Positions 19,220 to 30,252 of a stretch of 64,000 nt of DNA are shown here, in pieces. The stretch covers positions 21,145 through 85,144 of the forward strand of contig MNQS01000131.1 in assembly GCA_001915545.1 (NCBI GenBank). Direction: 5' to 3'. Below the pieces are notes generated by a model. It was given only the letters and a program-made list of their open reading frames with translations, was not told the DNA's origin and ran no database searches. The DNA comes from Bacteroides sp. 43_108. GTDB lineage: Bacteria; Bacteroidota; Bacteroidia; Bacteroidales; Bacteroidaceae. The position numbers and the translations under genes are program-made. Numbering within the stretch: the first letter of the stretch is position 1; every line of letters begins with the position of its first letter.

Positions 19220-19534
19220 AAAACAGCAAACTTATATTCCTTAAGCAGAAACTTTTTGCTACCCTCCAATACTAGATTATTTTTTCATTAAAGTAAAGTA
19301 ATTGGAATATAAGCTCAACTATAAGATATCTCTCCGCTAAAAGATTGTAATCCGTATTAACAAACAGTTAATGCACTTCGAACCATGTTGCATAATGTTG
19401 CGCCGAAAAATGCAAAATATTATTACCACAATAAAAACGGATTGGATACTGCATTTTCAGTATTACAAAACACTATAGAGATTTGAAGAGACACAATCTA
19501 CAAGTCAAAAATTAAATGGCAAAATATCAGACAC
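19220..19534. other. Gene-free interval with a spaced inverted repeat
   Basis: About 315 bp with no convincing reading frame between two convergent genes. The only structure seen is a 10-bp inverted repeat, CTTATATTCC near 19239 and GGAATATAAG near 19312, separated by about 60 bases. No promoter box or RNA family was recognised. Confidence 0.4.
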
Positions 19535-19570
19535 AAAAAAGGAGCTGCATCGTATATACGACACAGCTCC
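19535..19570 (-). terminator. Terminator after alpha-glucan phosphorylase
   Basis: GGAGCTG (19541-19547) pairs with CAGCTCC (19564-19570) around an inner palindrome TCGTATATACGA. An A6 run at 19535-19540 gives the U tract for the leftward transcript. Confidence 0.8.
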
Positions 19571-19643
19571 ATAAAATTTATGTTACACTTTTATCTTATT
19601 ACACCACAATATTTCCAACTGCAGTATAAAAGACTTATATAAC

Positions 19644-22208
19644 TTATTCAATCCACTTTACAAAACAGAAATCCTGTCTGTGTGGCAGAAGTTCATTCTT
19701 AGGATACATTCTGTATGCAACCTTGAAGCATCCGGCATTCATGATAGAGTTGTAACCCTCGAATGTGAAAAGATTACCATCTCTCTTGACAACCTTAAGA
19801 GGCTCTACAGCATAGATGTGATCCTTTCCTTCATTATCTGTTCTGAGAACAACAAGTTCAAGTCCGATTGCATCGTCAAGTCCCTGCTCGTCAATCACAT
19901 AAGTAGTCTTGTACTTACGTCCGCTCTGCAGAGTACCCTTCATATCGTATTCCATCTCAACAGAAACAACATTAATTCTATCCCATCTTTCAGCAACAGC
20001 TTCCTTCCAAGCAGCAATTTCTTTAGCCTTTTCAAAGTTGTTTGCTGTCAGCATCTTAGCTCTTTCTGCCAATCTGTTGTAGAACTTAGTATAGTAATCA
20101 TCAAGCTGTCTCTTCATTGTGTAATGCGGAGCAACCTGTGCAATAGAGTTCTTTATTGTGCGAACCCATCCTTCGCTGTAGCCCTTCTCGTTCTGATCGT
20201 AGTACAAAGGAAGGATTTCATTCTCAAGCAAACCGTAAATAGTAGCAGCATCCAGCTGATCCTGATGATCCTGATTTGCATAAGTACGCTTGTCAGTCAA
20301 AGCCCAGCCTGCTCCTTCACGATATCCTTCAAGCCACCATCCATCAAGAACTGAGAGGTTTACAACACCATTCATAAGCGCCTTTTCGCCAGAAGTACCA
20401 GATGCCTCCAGAGGACGTGTAGGGGTATTCATCCAAATATCAACACCAGATACAAGTCTGCGCGCAAGCTTCATGTCGTAATTCTCCAAGAAAATAATCT
20501 TTCCGAGGAATTCTGGTCTACGGCTGATTTCATATATCTTCTGGATCAGTCCCTGACCTGCTCCATCATGTGGATGAGCTTTTCCTGCGAACAAGAACTG
20601 AACAGGATACTTAGGATTGTTTACAATCTTAGCAAGTCTGTCCAAATCGTTGAACAACAGATGAGCACGCTTGTATGTAGCAAAACGACGTGCAAAACCT
20701 ATCAGCAACGCATTAGGATTGATCTTCTCAAGCAAAGAAACGATTCTTGAAGGATCACCCTGATTCTTAAGCCAATCCTCACGGAAAGCTCTGCGTATAT
20801 AATCAATGAGCTTGTTTTTGAGAACAACTCTATTGTGCCATACTTCCTCATCTGGAACATCGTAAATCTTCTCCCAGATCTTTGCATTGCTCTGATCCTT
20901 AAGGAAAGACTTGTCAAAATGCTTCTGATAAAGCTGTTTCCACTCTGAAGCACACCAAGTAGGGAAATGAACACCATTTGTAACATAACCTACATTGTCA
21001 AGTTCCTCAGGGAAATATCCCTTCCAGATTCCAGAGAACATGTCCTTTGAAACCTTTCCGTGAAGCCAGCTTACACCATTAACCCACGAGCAAGTATTGC
21101 AAGCGAAAGTAGACATACAGAAACGTTCACCCTTGTCGCTAGGATTAATACGTCCCATACCGATGAATTCGTCCCAGCTTATTCCGAGCATACCAGGATA
21201 AGCCCCCATGTACTTGCCGAAAAGACCTTCATCAAAGTAGTCATGTCCTGCAGGAACAGGAGTGTGTACTGTATAAAGTGATGATGAACGCACGATTTCC
21301 AAAGCCTGGTTGAAAGTGAATCCCTGGCTTACATAGTCAACGAGACGCTGAACATTGCACAGTGCAGCATGTCCCTCATTGCAGTGATAGATATCTTTCT
21401 TTATACCGAGCTTCTTGAGTGTAAGCATACCACCGATACCGAGCAAGATTTCCTGCTTCAATCTATTTTCCCAGTCACCGCCATAAAGAGCATGAGTTAT
21501 CGACTTGTCGAAGTCGCTGTTCATCTCATTGTCAGTGTCAAGGAGATACAACTTGATACGTCCAACATTTACCCTCCATACGTATGCATGAACAGTATAA
21601 TTATTATAAGGAACGTCAACAACAAGAGGACAACCATTTTCGTCCAACTCGTGTTCTACTGGAAGATTACCGAAATCCTGTGCCTCATAGTTGGCGATCT
21701 GATGACCGTCCATAGACAAAGACTGTCTGAAATAACCATATCTGTAAAGGAAACCTACAGCACACATGTCGACATTGCTGTCAGAAGCTTCCTTAAGATA
21801 GTCACCGGCAAGGATTCCCAAACCTCCAGAATATATCTTAAGTACGTGGCTCAAACCATATTCCATACAGAAATAAGCCACTGAAGGTCTCTTTGAATCC
21901 GGCTTTACGTCCATGTAATTGCGGAAGTCAGAATATACCTTGTCTATACGTGCAAGAGTAGCTTTATCCTTAGAGAGGAATTCCAGTTTCTCATAGCTGA
22001 GTCTTTCCAAAAGCTGTACCGGATTCTGCTCTACTTCTTTCCACAAATCTGGATCAAGATCTTTAAACAATTTTGTAGCCTCCTGATTCCATGACCACCA
22101 CATATTGTGTGCGATTTCTTCCAGAGGCATAAGAGTTTCAGGGATGTTCAATTTAACGTTAACTTCTTTCCAATTAGGAACATTCGCGTTACTTACCTTA
22201 ATTCTCAT
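19644..22208 (-). CDS. glgP: Alpha-glucan (glycogen) phosphorylase, GT35
   Basis: Pyridoxal-phosphate enzyme releasing glucose 1-phosphate from storage glucan; 854 residues. An N-terminal DUF3417-type domain ([20 protein letters not shown]) precedes the phosphorylase fold, as in the short bacterial class. The cofactor region is [18 protein letters not shown], with the lysine in GEKAL the expected Schiff-base residue, followed by [21 protein letters not shown] is another family motif. It lies 33 bp downstream of glycogen synthase on the same strand, so synthesis and degradation are probably co-transcribed. Confidence 0.93.
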   Translation of the reverse strand: MRIKVSNANVPNWKEVNVKLNIPETLMPLEEIAHNMWWSWNQEATKLFKDLDPDLWKEVEQNPVQLLERLSYEKLEFLSKDKATLARIDKVYSDFRNYMDVKPDSKRPSVAYFCMEYGLSHVLKIYSGGLGILAGDYLKEASDSNVDMCAVGFLYRYGYFRQSLSMDGHQIANYEAQDFGNLPVEHELDENGCPLVVDVPYNNYTVHAYVWRVNVGRIKLYLLDTDNEMNSDFDKSITHALYGGDWENRLKQEILLGIGGMLTLKKLGIKKDIYHCNEGHAALCNVQRLVDYVSQGFTFNQALEIVRSSSLYTVHTPVPAGHDYFDEGLFGKYMGAYPGMLGISWDEFIGMGRINPSDKGERFCMSTFACNTCSWVNGVSWLHGKVSKDMFSGIWKGYFPEELDNVGYVTNGVHFPTWCASEWKQLYQKHFDKSFLKDQSNAKIWEKIYDVPDEEVWHNRVVLKNKLIDYIRRAFREDWLKNQGDPSRIVSLLEKINPNALLIGFARRFATYKRAHLLFNDLDRLAKIVNNPKYPVQFLFAGKAHPHDGAGQGLIQKIYEISRRPEFLGKIIFLENYDMKLARRLVSGVDIWMNTPTRPLEASGTSGEKALMNGVVNLSVLDGWWLEGYREGAGWALTDKRTYANQDHQDQLDAATIYGLLENEILPLYYDQNEKGYSEGWVRTIKNSIAQVAPHYTMKRQLDDYYTKFYNRLAERAKMLTANNFEKAKEIAAWKEAVAERWDRINVVSVEMEYDMKGTLQSGRKYKTTYVIDEQGLDDAIGLELVVLRTDNEGKDHIYAVEPLKVVKRDGNLFTFEGYNSIMNAGCFKVAYRMYPKNELLPHRQDFCFVKWIE

Positions 22209-22241
22209 TTCTTCGTCTTTTTAGTATTATAATATTAAAAT

Positions 22242-23924
22242 TCATTTTTTATTCTCACTCAATCTAGCTTCAGCCTTCCTGATGGCAAAATCGTAAGCGT
22301 CATAATAATTCTCTATGAAGTGCTTCCACAATGCCTTCTCAGCAATAGCTCCCGCCTTACGTCTGGCAGCCTTGACCTCCGCATCTGACATTTTCGAATA
22401 TTCGAAGATTGTATCCGCAGCCATATCTGCCACCTCGTTGAAATTATAATCAGTTCTGTGCATAACTTTAACTCCGTCAGCAATCTCACTGTATCCTTTG
22501 CCTTTAAGTCCGTTGACCCAAAGTCCGAAACCAGCCAAATCGGTTGTTATGCACGGTACATGAAAAGCCGCACTTTCCAATGGAGTATATCCCCACGGCT
22601 CATAATATGACGGATATATGCACAAGTCGTTGCCGATAAGCAAATCATAATATGACATATTAAAAATGCCGTCATTTCCATCAAGATAACAAGGAACAAA
22701 TACAACCTTAACTTTATCTTCCGGTCTGTTCTGCATACCCAGCCAATTCATCTGACTAAGGATTCTGTCATTATCCGGCTCATAAAGTTCGTGGGTTACT
22801 CTCGGATTGCCGCACGGTCCGTTCATAGAACGCTTGCCTTCAAGCCTCATACGCAAATCAAAACGGGCTTCTTTCATATAAGCCGGCACCATGATGAAAG
22901 CAAGAATATTCTTATCAAGTTTCTCATTGAATCTCAGTCTGTTGAGCGCTTCGACCATCAAGTCTATACCCTTGTTCTTAAATTCATATCTGCCGCCCGT
23001 GCTGACTATAAGTGTTGAATCGTCCAGTTCTGTACCCATCAAAGCATTTGCCACTTCAAGCATTTTTGCCCTTGACTTCTTTCTCATAGACGTAAAGCGA
23101 CTGCCTACAGGAACAAAATCATCTTCAAATCCGTTCTTCAGGATTACATCCGCCGGTTTGTCGAGCAACTGCCGGCATTCCTTATTTGTTATATCGCTTA
23201 CGGTTGTAAAACAGTCCGCATGCCATGCTGTCTGCTTTTCTATAGAATGCTTTGATTCCATATTCAGCTCTGATGCCATCTGATCCCCGTCATACGCTTC
23301 CAGATAATCATACAAAGGCTTGTTGTTTCCGGCGATAGAACGTCCAATGCTGGTTGCATGCGTCGTAAATATTGTAGCAATCTCAGGTACATATTTCTGT
23401 ACGTAGAGAGCGCCAAGACCTGTCATCCATTCATGAGCCTGATAAACTACCTTTGAATCTGCATTCAAGTTATATCGATAAAAACTTTCTACAACTTTAC
23501 CTGCGGCATAAGAGAACATCGACGCCTCATCATAATCTCCGTATGCATGAAGCGAATCGACTTCAAAATTTTCCCAAGCCCACTTATATATATCATTCTT
23601 GAATTCAAAAAAACTATTGAAATCAACAAGAAAGACAATTGGTTTTCCTGGTATGTTCCATCTTCCGGCACGTATTCCAAGTTGTTCTGCAGACCTTGCG
23701 TGCTCTATCCAATCCTTATATAATTTTTTATCTTCTACAAATAAAACATTTTCTTTACCTTTCCAAAAATCGGGTCCGATAAAGAACAATCTGTCAGCAA
23801 AAGCGTCTTGCAGTGTTTTTGCCCTTGTAGACAAAACAGTGTATATACCTCCTACTTTATTACATACTTCCCAACTAGATTCGAAGATGTAATCAGGAGT
23901 CCTTTTATTACTAGGCATATTCAT
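22242..23924 (-). CDS. Glycogen synthase, GT3 (eukaryotic-like) family
   Basis: Adds glucosyl units to glycogen, with a nucleotide sugar (UDP-glucose in known GT3 enzymes) as donor. The 560 residues begin with IFESSWEVCNKVGGIYTVLS, the GT3 donor-site loop, and carry EPWGYTPLESAAFHVPC, whose two Glu residues form the EX7E catalytic motif. This family, rather than GT5 GlgA, is the usual Bacteroidales glycogen synthase. A second ATG two codons on (23918) is an equal start candidate. The phosphorylase follows 33 bp downstream; no branching or debranching enzyme is in the window. Confidence 0.92.
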   Translation of the reverse strand: MNMPSNKRTPDYIFESSWEVCNKVGGIYTVLSTRAKTLQDAFADRLFFIGPDFWKGKENVLFVEDKKLYKDWIEHARSAEQLGIRAGRWNIPGKPIVFLVDFNSFFEFKNDIYKWAWENFEVDSLHAYGDYDEASMFSYAAGKVVESFYRYNLNADSKVVYQAHEWMTGLGALYVQKYVPEIATIFTTHATSIGRSIAGNNKPLYDYLEAYDGDQMASELNMESKHSIEKQTAWHADCFTTVSDITNKECRQLLDKPADVILKNGFEDDFVPVGSRFTSMRKKSRAKMLEVANALMGTELDDSTLIVSTGGRYEFKNKGIDLMVEALNRLRFNEKLDKNILAFIMVPAYMKEARFDLRMRLEGKRSMNGPCGNPRVTHELYEPDNDRILSQMNWLGMQNRPEDKVKVVFVPCYLDGNDGIFNMSYYDLLIGNDLCIYPSYYEPWGYTPLESAAFHVPCITTDLAGFGLWVNGLKGKGYSEIADGVKVMHRTDYNFNEVADMAADTIFEYSKMSDAEVKAARRKAGAIAEKALWKHFIENYYDAYDFAIRKAEARLSENKK

Positions 23925-23946
23925 GTTTTTTATGTGTTTCCAAATG

Positions 23947-23954
23947 CAAATATA
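23947..23954 (-). promoter_or_regulatory. -7 box (TATATTTG) for glycogen operon
   Basis: Minus-strand TATATTTG matches TAnnTTTG and lies 23 bp upstream of the glycogen synthase start. Confidence 0.5.
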
Positions 23955-24056
23955 TATATTTTTTCTATAACAAGAGAATAAAAAGCCTATTTTTTATCTT
24001 AAATTTAAATATTGTAAAAAAGTATTATTTTATTGACAAATTGATGCTAATAACTG

Positions 24057-24103
24057 AAAAAAGCCTTGAATGTTCGGCCTTTCGGCAACCACATTCAAAG
24101 CTT
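24057..24103 (-). terminator. Terminator after valS
   Basis: Stem with CTTGAATGT against ACATTCAAAG plus an outer AAGC/GCTT pair; A run at 24057-24062 provides the minus-strand U tract. Confidence 0.75.
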
Positions 24104-24117
24104 TGTAATATTTTCGC

Positions 24118-26802
24118 TTATCCCTTAAGCTTTTCTATACTCTCTTTCAGCGAAGCAATTTTGGTCTCCGCATCCTTTTTCTTTTTCTTTTCGAGTTCAA
24201 CAACCTGTTCAGGTGCATGAGCCACAAATTTCTCATTGGAGAGTTTCTTTTCAACCCCTATAAGGAATCCTTCCAGGTGTTTCAACTCAGCTTCCATTTT
24301 CTTTATTTCAGCATCCTTGTCAATGAGATTTCCAATCTGCACAGCATACTCTTCTGTTCCGACCATGAACGAAGCAGTTCCTTCGCTCTTAACATCGACG
24401 CCACAGATTTCAGAAAGATTTGCCATCTTGCTGATTACACATCCGAGTTCTGCAATACGGTTGTTCTTGCTCATCTCAAGCACAAGCGGTTCTTTTGGAG
24501 CTATACCTTTCTGGTTTCTTACAGCACGTACTCCCGCTACAATTTCCTTAACAGTGTCTATATCTGTAAGCAAAGCCATATCAGCATCGCTTACCGGTTC
24601 AGTTTTCAGACACTGCGTCATAATGCTGTCGCCGTCCTTGCGCTCATATATATGCTGCCAAATTTCTTCTGTGATGAACGGCATGAACGGATGAATTATC
24701 CTCATCAGCACATCAAAGAACTTGAGAGTCTCGTCATAAGTCTTCTTATCTATAGGTTTCTGATAAGCAGGCTTGATCATTTCCAGATACCATCCGGAGA
24801 ATTCATCTGTAAACAGCTTATAAGCAGTCATAAGAGCTTCGCTCAAACGATACTTTGAGAACAAATCGGTAATCTCTGCATAAGTACGCTTGATCTCAGC
24901 CTCAAACCACTTGACAGCAACAACAGAACTTTCAGGCTGTTCAATATCCTCGACATTCCATCCGTTCACAAGTCTGAACGCATTCCATATCTTGTTGCAG
25001 AAGCCCAATCCCTGCTTGCAGAGAGACTTGTCGAACAATATGTCATTGCCGGCAGGTGCAGAAAGAAGCATACCCATACGTACACCGTCAGCTCCAAACT
25101 CCTCAATAAGTTCGAGCGGGTCAGGCGAATTGCCGAGACTCTTCGACATCTTGCGTCCAAGCTGGTCTCTTACGATACCGGTGAAATAAACGTTCTTAAA
25201 AGGCATCTTGCCCGTAAACTCATATCCAGCCATAATCATTCTGGCAACCCAGAAGAAAATGATATCCGGACCAGTTACAAGGTCGCTTGTCGGATAATAA
25301 TAGTTTATTTCCTCGTTTCCTGGATTGTTGATACCATCAAAAAGGCTTATAGGCCACAACCATGAAGAGAACCATGTGTCCAGTGCATCTTCATCCTGCT
25401 TAAGATCAGACAGAGCAAGATCCTCACGTCCACACTTCTTCTTTGCCATTTCCAAAGCTTCTTCTGGAGTCTCAGCTACCACGAATCCGCCTTCAGGCAA
25501 ATAATATGCCGGTATACGATGACCCCACCAGAGCTGTCGGCTTATACACCAGTCCTTGATATTCTCAAGCCAATTCTTATATGTAACCTTATACTTTGCA
25601 GGATAGAACTTGATTTCATCGTTCATTACAGGCGGCAAAGCAATGTCAGCAAAATGCTTCATCTTCAAGAACCACTGCATAGAAAGCTTTGGCTCGATAG
25701 CCACACCTGTTCTCTCCGAACATCCCACTTTGTTTGTATAGTCTTCAACCTTTTCGAGAAGTCCTGCGTTCTTGAGATCTTCAGTAATCTTCTCACGTAC
25801 ATCAAAGCGGTCCATACCGACATACATACCGGCATTCTCGCTGATAGTTCCATTGTCGTTGAATATATCTATAGTTTCGAGATGGTACTTGTCACCGAGC
25901 ATGTAGTCGTTAACATCGTGAGCCGGAGTAACCTTAAGACATCCGGTACCAAACTCAACATCGACATAATCATCCTCAATAACAGGAATTACACGACCAA
26001 CAAGCGGAACAATCACCTTCTTTCCGCTGAGCCATCTGTTCTTAGGATCTTTCGGATTGATACACATTGCTGTATCACCCATTATTGTCTCTGGACGTGT
26101 TGTTGCAACTACAGCATATCTGCGTCCTTCAGCATCTCTGTGCACAACCTCACCTTCTGCACCTGTTTCGCCTGTTCCGTCATCTTCGCTGACGTAATAT
26201 CTCAGATAATAAAGTTTAGAGTGTTCCTCCTTATATATAACTTCCTCGTCGCTGATTGCAGTAAGTGCCTTAGGGTCCCAGTTGACCATACGCACACCTC
26301 TATATATAAGTCCCTTGTTATAAAGGTCGCAGAACACCTTTATAACACTCTTGCTTCTGGTCTCATCCATAGTGAAGCTTGTACGGTCCCAATCACAGCT
26401 GGCACCAAGCTTGCGAAGTTGCTTGAGTATTATGCCGCCATGTTCGTCAGTCCACTCCCAAGCATGCTTGAGGAACTCGTCACGCGTAAGGTCAGCCTTC
26501 TTTATACCTTTCTGAGCAAGTCTGTTGACCACCTTTGCTTCAGTTGCAATACTTGCATGGTCTGTTCCAGGAACCCAGCAAGCGTTTTTGCCGTCCATAC
26601 GTGCACGTCTTACAAGAATATCCTGAATTGTTTCATTCAAGACATGTCCCATGTGCAGCACACCGGTAACGTTTGGTGGAGGTATAACAATGGTATACGG
26701 TTCTCTGCCATCAGGTTTAGAACTGAAAAGCTTATGGTCCATCCAATATTTGTACCATCTGGTTTCTACTTCAGACGGTGCATACATGCTCGCTAATTCC
26801 AT
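24118..26802 (-). CDS. valS: Valyl-tRNA synthetase
   Basis: Charges tRNA-Val; 894 residues, normal length. Class I signatures are present: HIGH-type HMGH in [14 protein letters not shown] near residue 50, and KMSKS in [14 protein letters not shown]. The CP1 editing domain (about 190-360) includes [13 protein letters not shown] and the DVNDYMLG stretch. The C-terminal coiled coil ([12 protein letters not shown] to the end) is the expected tRNA-binding arm. It is transcribed leftward as its own unit with a terminator at 24057. Confidence 0.97.
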   Translation of the reverse strand: MELASMYAPSEVETRWYKYWMDHKLFSSKPDGREPYTIVIPPPNVTGVLHMGHVLNETIQDILVRRARMDGKNACWVPGTDHASIATEAKVVNRLAQKGIKKADLTRDEFLKHAWEWTDEHGGIILKQLRKLGASCDWDRTSFTMDETRSKSVIKVFCDLYNKGLIYRGVRMVNWDPKALTAISDEEVIYKEEHSKLYYLRYYVSEDDGTGETGAEGEVVHRDAEGRRYAVVATTRPETIMGDTAMCINPKDPKNRWLSGKKVIVPLVGRVIPVIEDDYVDVEFGTGCLKVTPAHDVNDYMLGDKYHLETIDIFNDNGTISENAGMYVGMDRFDVREKITEDLKNAGLLEKVEDYTNKVGCSERTGVAIEPKLSMQWFLKMKHFADIALPPVMNDEIKFYPAKYKVTYKNWLENIKDWCISRQLWWGHRIPAYYLPEGGFVVAETPEEALEMAKKKCGREDLALSDLKQDEDALDTWFSSWLWPISLFDGINNPGNEEINYYYPTSDLVTGPDIIFFWVARMIMAGYEFTGKMPFKNVYFTGIVRDQLGRKMSKSLGNSPDPLELIEEFGADGVRMGMLLSAPAGNDILFDKSLCKQGLGFCNKIWNAFRLVNGWNVEDIEQPESSVVAVKWFEAEIKRTYAEITDLFSKYRLSEALMTAYKLFTDEFSGWYLEMIKPAYQKPIDKKTYDETLKFFDVLMRIIHPFMPFITEEIWQHIYERKDGDSIMTQCLKTEPVSDADMALLTDIDTVKEIVAGVRAVRNQKGIAPKEPLVLEMSKNNRIAELGCVISKMANLSEICGVDVKSEGTASFMVGTEEYAVQIGNLIDKDAEIKKMEAELKHLEGFLIGVEKKLSNEKFVAHAPEQVVELEKKKKKDAETKIASLKESIEKLKG

Positions 26803-26980
26803 TTTCTATATATATTTTTACTGTTTTCTGAAAATTCATGCAAATTTAATCAAATGTTTGTATTTCACAGTAATTGTCTGCTCTACTTTTTACATTATAC
26901 TGCATTATACGTTCAGCAATCATCATGCTTTATATATAACGGAACTCTCTCCGACACACATTCCACGCACTCGCATTTGC

Positions 26981-27027
26981 AAAAAAACAAGCGGGAATGC
27001 AGAATTCTGAACATTCTGCATTCCCGC
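26981..27027 (-). terminator. Terminator after DUF1573 gene
   Basis: GCGGGAATGCAGAAT pairs with ATTCTGCATTCCCGC (26991-27027 overall); A7 at 26981-26987 is the minus-strand U tract. Confidence 0.85.
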
Positions 27028-27048
27028 AAATCAATCAATGCCGGCTTG

Positions 27049-27441
27049 TTATTCTTTCTTAGCCGCCGACATATATCCTTTAATGAATATACGGCTCAAT
27101 TCGTCTTTGCAGTTTGTAAAAACCTGCACATATCTTTTGAATTCTCCCGGCATCTTACCGGAACCGTTATAAGTAACGACAATCTGTCCTGTACCTCCAG
27201 GTGAAATGAAATCCTTGGTATATTCGGCCACGGTACATCCGCATGAAGTGTGCACATAATTGATGACCAACTTGCTGTCGCCAACATTTGTAAATTTGAA
27301 AATAGCCTTCTGTACAGGTTCATCCTGAGAGAAAGTTCCGAAATCAATAACCGTCTTCTCAAATTTTATGACCGGATACTTTTTTGCCGACACGACTGTA
27401 AACGTAAATGCCAGCAACATTAAAAACATCATTCTTTTCAT
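27049..27441 (-). CDS. DUF1573 exported protein
   Basis: Small secreted protein of 130 residues using the ATG at 27441, which begins a good signal peptide (MKRMMFLMLLAFTFTVVSA). An earlier in-frame ATG at 27483 would add 14 residues before that signal and is unlikely. The Ig-like DUF1573 domain follows: FEKTVIDFGTFSQ, FKFTNVGDSKLVI, TSCGCTVAEYTKD. The CGC pair is conserved in the family. Function is unknown; members are common as surface or periplasmic proteins in Bacteroidales. It lies 83 bp downstream of a GH97 gene on the same strand and may be read from it. Confidence 0.82.
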   Translation of the reverse strand: MKRMMFLMLLAFTFTVVSAKKYPVIKFEKTVIDFGTFSQDEPVQKAIFKFTNVGDSKLVINYVHTSCGCTVAEYTKDFISPGGTGQIVVTYNGSGKMPGEFKRYVQVFTNCKDELSRIFIKGYMSAAKKE

Positions 27442-27524
27442 ATAAAGACCTTCTATTTGATTATTCATTAAACAAAAATACAATGCTACAGCAAATCAAG
27501 CAGCAAGCGGCAGATGGCATCACA

Positions 27525-29492
27525 TTACTGGCCAACTATCAACTGACCTCCGTTTGCAGGTATTGTCCACTTGAACAATCCCTTGCGCGACAATTTCTTT
27601 GTTGCAACCGAGCCGTTGAGTTTCTCGTCATCACTGTAGACAGTAATTTCAGAACCTCCCTTAAGCATAGGCAACGAAGTTTCGAGCTTCAGTGTCTTAC
27701 CTGTTCCGTTAATTGCGGCAACATACCACTTGTCTCCGCTTCGTCTTGCAAGAACGACATATTTGCCTGGATATCCATCGATGAACTTTATGTCATCCCA
27801 AGTAGTAGGTACATTTTTCATGAAATCCATGGCCCATGCAGGTGCATCGTTCAAATTATTAGGAGCCAAAGCAAAATGCTGTACACCGCTCTGGAACAAT
27901 ACAGCTGTTGCTAATGCATATACATCTGAAGTCTTGCGTTCCCTTCCTCTCTTATTGTCAGCACTATAATGTTTGTTGAGTGCACTTCCACCGAAATCCA
28001 TACTGCCTACCGAATTTCTGAGGAACGGATGTACGCATCCCTTCCATGCCTCATTATCGCAATCAGCCTGATTGAATGAAAGGTTCTCGCTAGCTCTTAC
28101 AGCCTCAGCAGAGACAAAGTTAGGATACATTCTCTCCCATCCTCTCGGAACTGTGCAACCATGGAAAATAATCATCAAACCATATTCGTCAGCATCAGCA
28201 AGAATGTCTTCATACAACTGCATTGCCTGCTGTTTGTCACCGCCAACGAAGTCAACCTTAAGTCCTTTCACACCGATGCTCTTGAGCCACTTCATTTCCT
28301 TACGTCTAGCAATAAGGTTGTTCATTATATTTCGCGGCCCCTGCGGAGCATCGTTCCAATATCCGTTTGAATTGTACCACAAAAATAGTGCCACACCCTT
28401 AGACTGAGCATATTTAGACAATTCAGCCATACGGTCACGACCTATCTGCGTATCCCAAAGAGCATCTATAAGAACATAATTGTAGCCCATCGATGCTGAA
28501 AAGTCTATGTATCTTTTCTGTTCGTCATAATTGCAGCTCGGGTCCATTCCGATGATCCAGCTCCACGAACCTTTGCCGAGAACGTAATCATTAGCAGTTT
28601 CGTACAATGGTTCAACATTATCCCACATTACAGTAGTCTCGACAATTGGAGCCAAGTCAGATGCAAGAGTTATGGTTCTCCAAGGAGTATAACCTGGGAG
28701 CGAAAGTCCAGGACTTACGGTACCGACACCTCCGAACTCAGCTTCCATAGGGTAACCAATACTGTAAGTACCGTCACTGTTTCCCAACAGGCGCGAAGCA
28801 CAATACGCACTGCTGACACCTGTCTCGCACAGCATAACCCAACCCTTGTCTGCAATCCTGAACAATGCAGGGAATGTATATCCCTCACCGTAACCGTTTT
28901 TTCCTACGGCATCATCGAGCGTGTAGTCAGTCTCGTAGCTTGGAGCAGTTCGAGCAAAACCGCTCTGCGCCTTCATCTGAGGACAGAGGAACGTTGTTGT
29001 ACCTTCGGGGAATGAATAGGCAGTCGTCTCCGACTCTACCAGGCATGACAGTCTTCCCCAATTGGAATATATCTTATATCTGAATGCGATATCATTGTCC
29101 GAAACACGGAACACCACATCCATAACTTTTGCACCGTCAGCATTGCTGAATGTGCATGTCATCTCGTTGGCCTCGTATTCCACGTGGCTCTTCTTTATGT
29201 TCCTAAGCGAATAACTGTCGGTAATCTTCTTTAAAGAAGGTTTACCTGCACTCTTAAGACCTTTGGTGAAATCTCCGATTGTAGTCTTCAGTCCGAGCGA
29301 CGATTCTGCAATAAATTCATCTTCGCCATATTTCACTTCGTATGTCGGCACTCCGCCCTCTGCAAGTCCGACAGTCACAGCAACCATACTGTCAGGACTG
29401 TAAACACGGGCAACCTCCTCTGCACTTATTTCACTGCCAATAGCCAAGGACATCAGTGCAGAAATGTATAATCCAGATTTCATCATAAACAA
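27525..29492 (-). CDS. GH97 glycoside hydrolase (retaining-type, possible alpha-galactosidase)
   Basis: Secreted alpha-glycosidase of 655 residues with a signal peptide ending near GSEISAEE. The N-terminal beta-sandwich (about 25-280) and a TIM barrel beginning at DPSCNYDEQKRYIDF are typical of GH97, as is the C-terminal sheet (YVVLARRSGDKWYVAAING). In the barrel GVKGLKVDFVGGDKQQ places an Asp where retaining GH97 enzymes have their nucleophile; inverting SusB-type enzymes lack it. That favours an alpha-galactosidase-like specificity, by inference. No SusC/SusD pair is adjacent. Confidence 0.87.
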   Translation of the reverse strand: MFMMKSGLYISALMSLAIGSEISAEEVARVYSPDSMVAVTVGLAEGGVPTYEVKYGEDEFIAESSLGLKTTIGDFTKGLKSAGKPSLKKITDSYSLRNIKKSHVEYEANEMTCTFSNADGAKVMDVVFRVSDNDIAFRYKIYSNWGRLSCLVESETTAYSFPEGTTTFLCPQMKAQSGFARTAPSYETDYTLDDAVGKNGYGEGYTFPALFRIADKGWVMLCETGVSSAYCASRLLGNSDGTYSIGYPMEAEFGGVGTVSPGLSLPGYTPWRTITLASDLAPIVETTVMWDNVEPLYETANDYVLGKGSWSWIIGMDPSCNYDEQKRYIDFSASMGYNYVLIDALWDTQIGRDRMAELSKYAQSKGVALFLWYNSNGYWNDAPQGPRNIMNNLIARRKEMKWLKSIGVKGLKVDFVGGDKQQAMQLYEDILADADEYGLMIIFHGCTVPRGWERMYPNFVSAEAVRASENLSFNQADCDNEAWKGCVHPFLRNSVGSMDFGGSALNKHYSADNKRGRERKTSDVYALATAVLFQSGVQHFALAPNNLNDAPAWAMDFMKNVPTTWDDIKFIDGYPGKYVVLARRSGDKWYVAAINGTGKTLKLETSLPMLKGGSEITVYSDDEKLNGSVATKKLSRKGLFKWTIPANGGQLIVGQ

Positions 29493-29539
29493 AATAAAAT
29501 GATATTAGATTTTTGATAAATACAATTGTTTCTTCTGTG

Positions 29540-29547
29540 CAAAGATA
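29540..29547 (-). promoter_or_regulatory. -7 box (TATCTTTG) for GH97 gene
   Basis: Minus-strand TATCTTTG matches TAnnTTTG, 48 bp upstream of the GH97 start. Confidence 0.5.
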
Positions 29548-29629
29548 CTCATTTTGCAGAAAAAATGTTCCAATAAATCTTTTTTAAATCTTAGCAAACA
29601 TTCTATCCAAAGGGCTAAAGGAAAATATT

Positions 29630-29688
29630 GCGAGGGCTCGCGATTAAATTTTCGAGCGCGCGGAACAAGAAGCGCGAGCGCTCGAAAA
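29630..29688. repeat. GC-rich dispersed palindromic repeat, copy B
   Basis: GCGAGGGCTCGCG is followed by an inverted pair, TTTTCGAGCG (29649-29658) and CGCTCGAAAA (29679-29688). It sits in the 393-bp divergent gap between GH97 and DUF4286, otherwise occupied only by their promoters. Confidence 0.65.
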
Positions 29689-29783
29689 AGCAAAACAAGG
29701 TACAAATCATCTTACATTATCTATTTACGCTGCCATAAATCAACATTCTTTACACTTAAAGCCTACATCTCATATCTTTATCG

Positions 29784-29791
29784 TATATTTG
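29784..29791 (+). promoter_or_regulatory. -7 box (TATATTTG) for DUF4286-ruvC unit
   Basis: Exact TAnnTTTG match, about 95 bp upstream of the ATG at 29886. Confidence 0.5.
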
Positions 29792-29885
29792 TCAGAATTA
29801 ACGCATACAGATAATCTAAAAACGTTTCACTTGAAAATCCTTTCATACAAACGTTCAACTGTGCACAAAAATTAAAAACAGAAAT

Positions 29886-30191
29886 ATGATAATCTACAAC
29901 ACAACCTTCCACGTGGAAGCCACAGATGCAAAGAATTTCGTAATATATCTGCATGAAGTATATATACCGTCAGCAGAAAAATCTGGAATATTGAGCAATC
30001 CTAGACTTACAAGAATACTCAGCCACAAGGAAGACGACTCTGAATGTTTCTCACTACAGTTTGAAATTGAAGATACGGCCAAACTTCACAAATGGTATTC
30101 AGAATCTGGAAGCAAGCTCAATGATGACATGCTTAAGACTTTCAAGGATAAAGTGACCGGCTTCCCGACTCTGATGGAAGTAATAATCTAA
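29886..30191 (+). CDS. DUF4286 family protein
   Basis: Small cytoplasmic protein of 101 residues matching the Bacteroidetes DUF4286 family, a ferredoxin-like fold of unknown role. The start MIIYNTTFHVEATDAKNFVIYLHEVY and the ending GFPTLMEVII are characteristic of the family. It lies 61 bp upstream of ruvC on the same strand, an arrangement I recall as common in Bacteroidales. No catalytic motif is visible. Confidence 0.8.
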   Translation: MIIYNTTFHVEATDAKNFVIYLHEVYIPSAEKSGILSNPRLTRILSHKEDDSECFSLQFEIEDTAKLHKWYSESGSKLNDDMLKTFKDKVTGFPTLMEVII

Positions 30192-30252
30192 AGAAAGAAT
30201 ACGCTATAAATAAAACAAGGAAACAAACAACAGTTTTACAGTCTGAAGAGGC

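Noticed and set aside
25519..26796. 425-codon open frame on the plus strand opposite valS
   Set aside because: Its antisense partner is an intact valyl-tRNA synthetase with both class I motifs; the plus-strand translation is Cys/His/Ile-rich with no recognisable domain.
30235..30248. 14-base match TTTACAGTCTGAAG shared with 2001-2014
   Set aside because: Several matches of this length are expected by chance in 64 kb, and no wider similarity surrounds the two sites.
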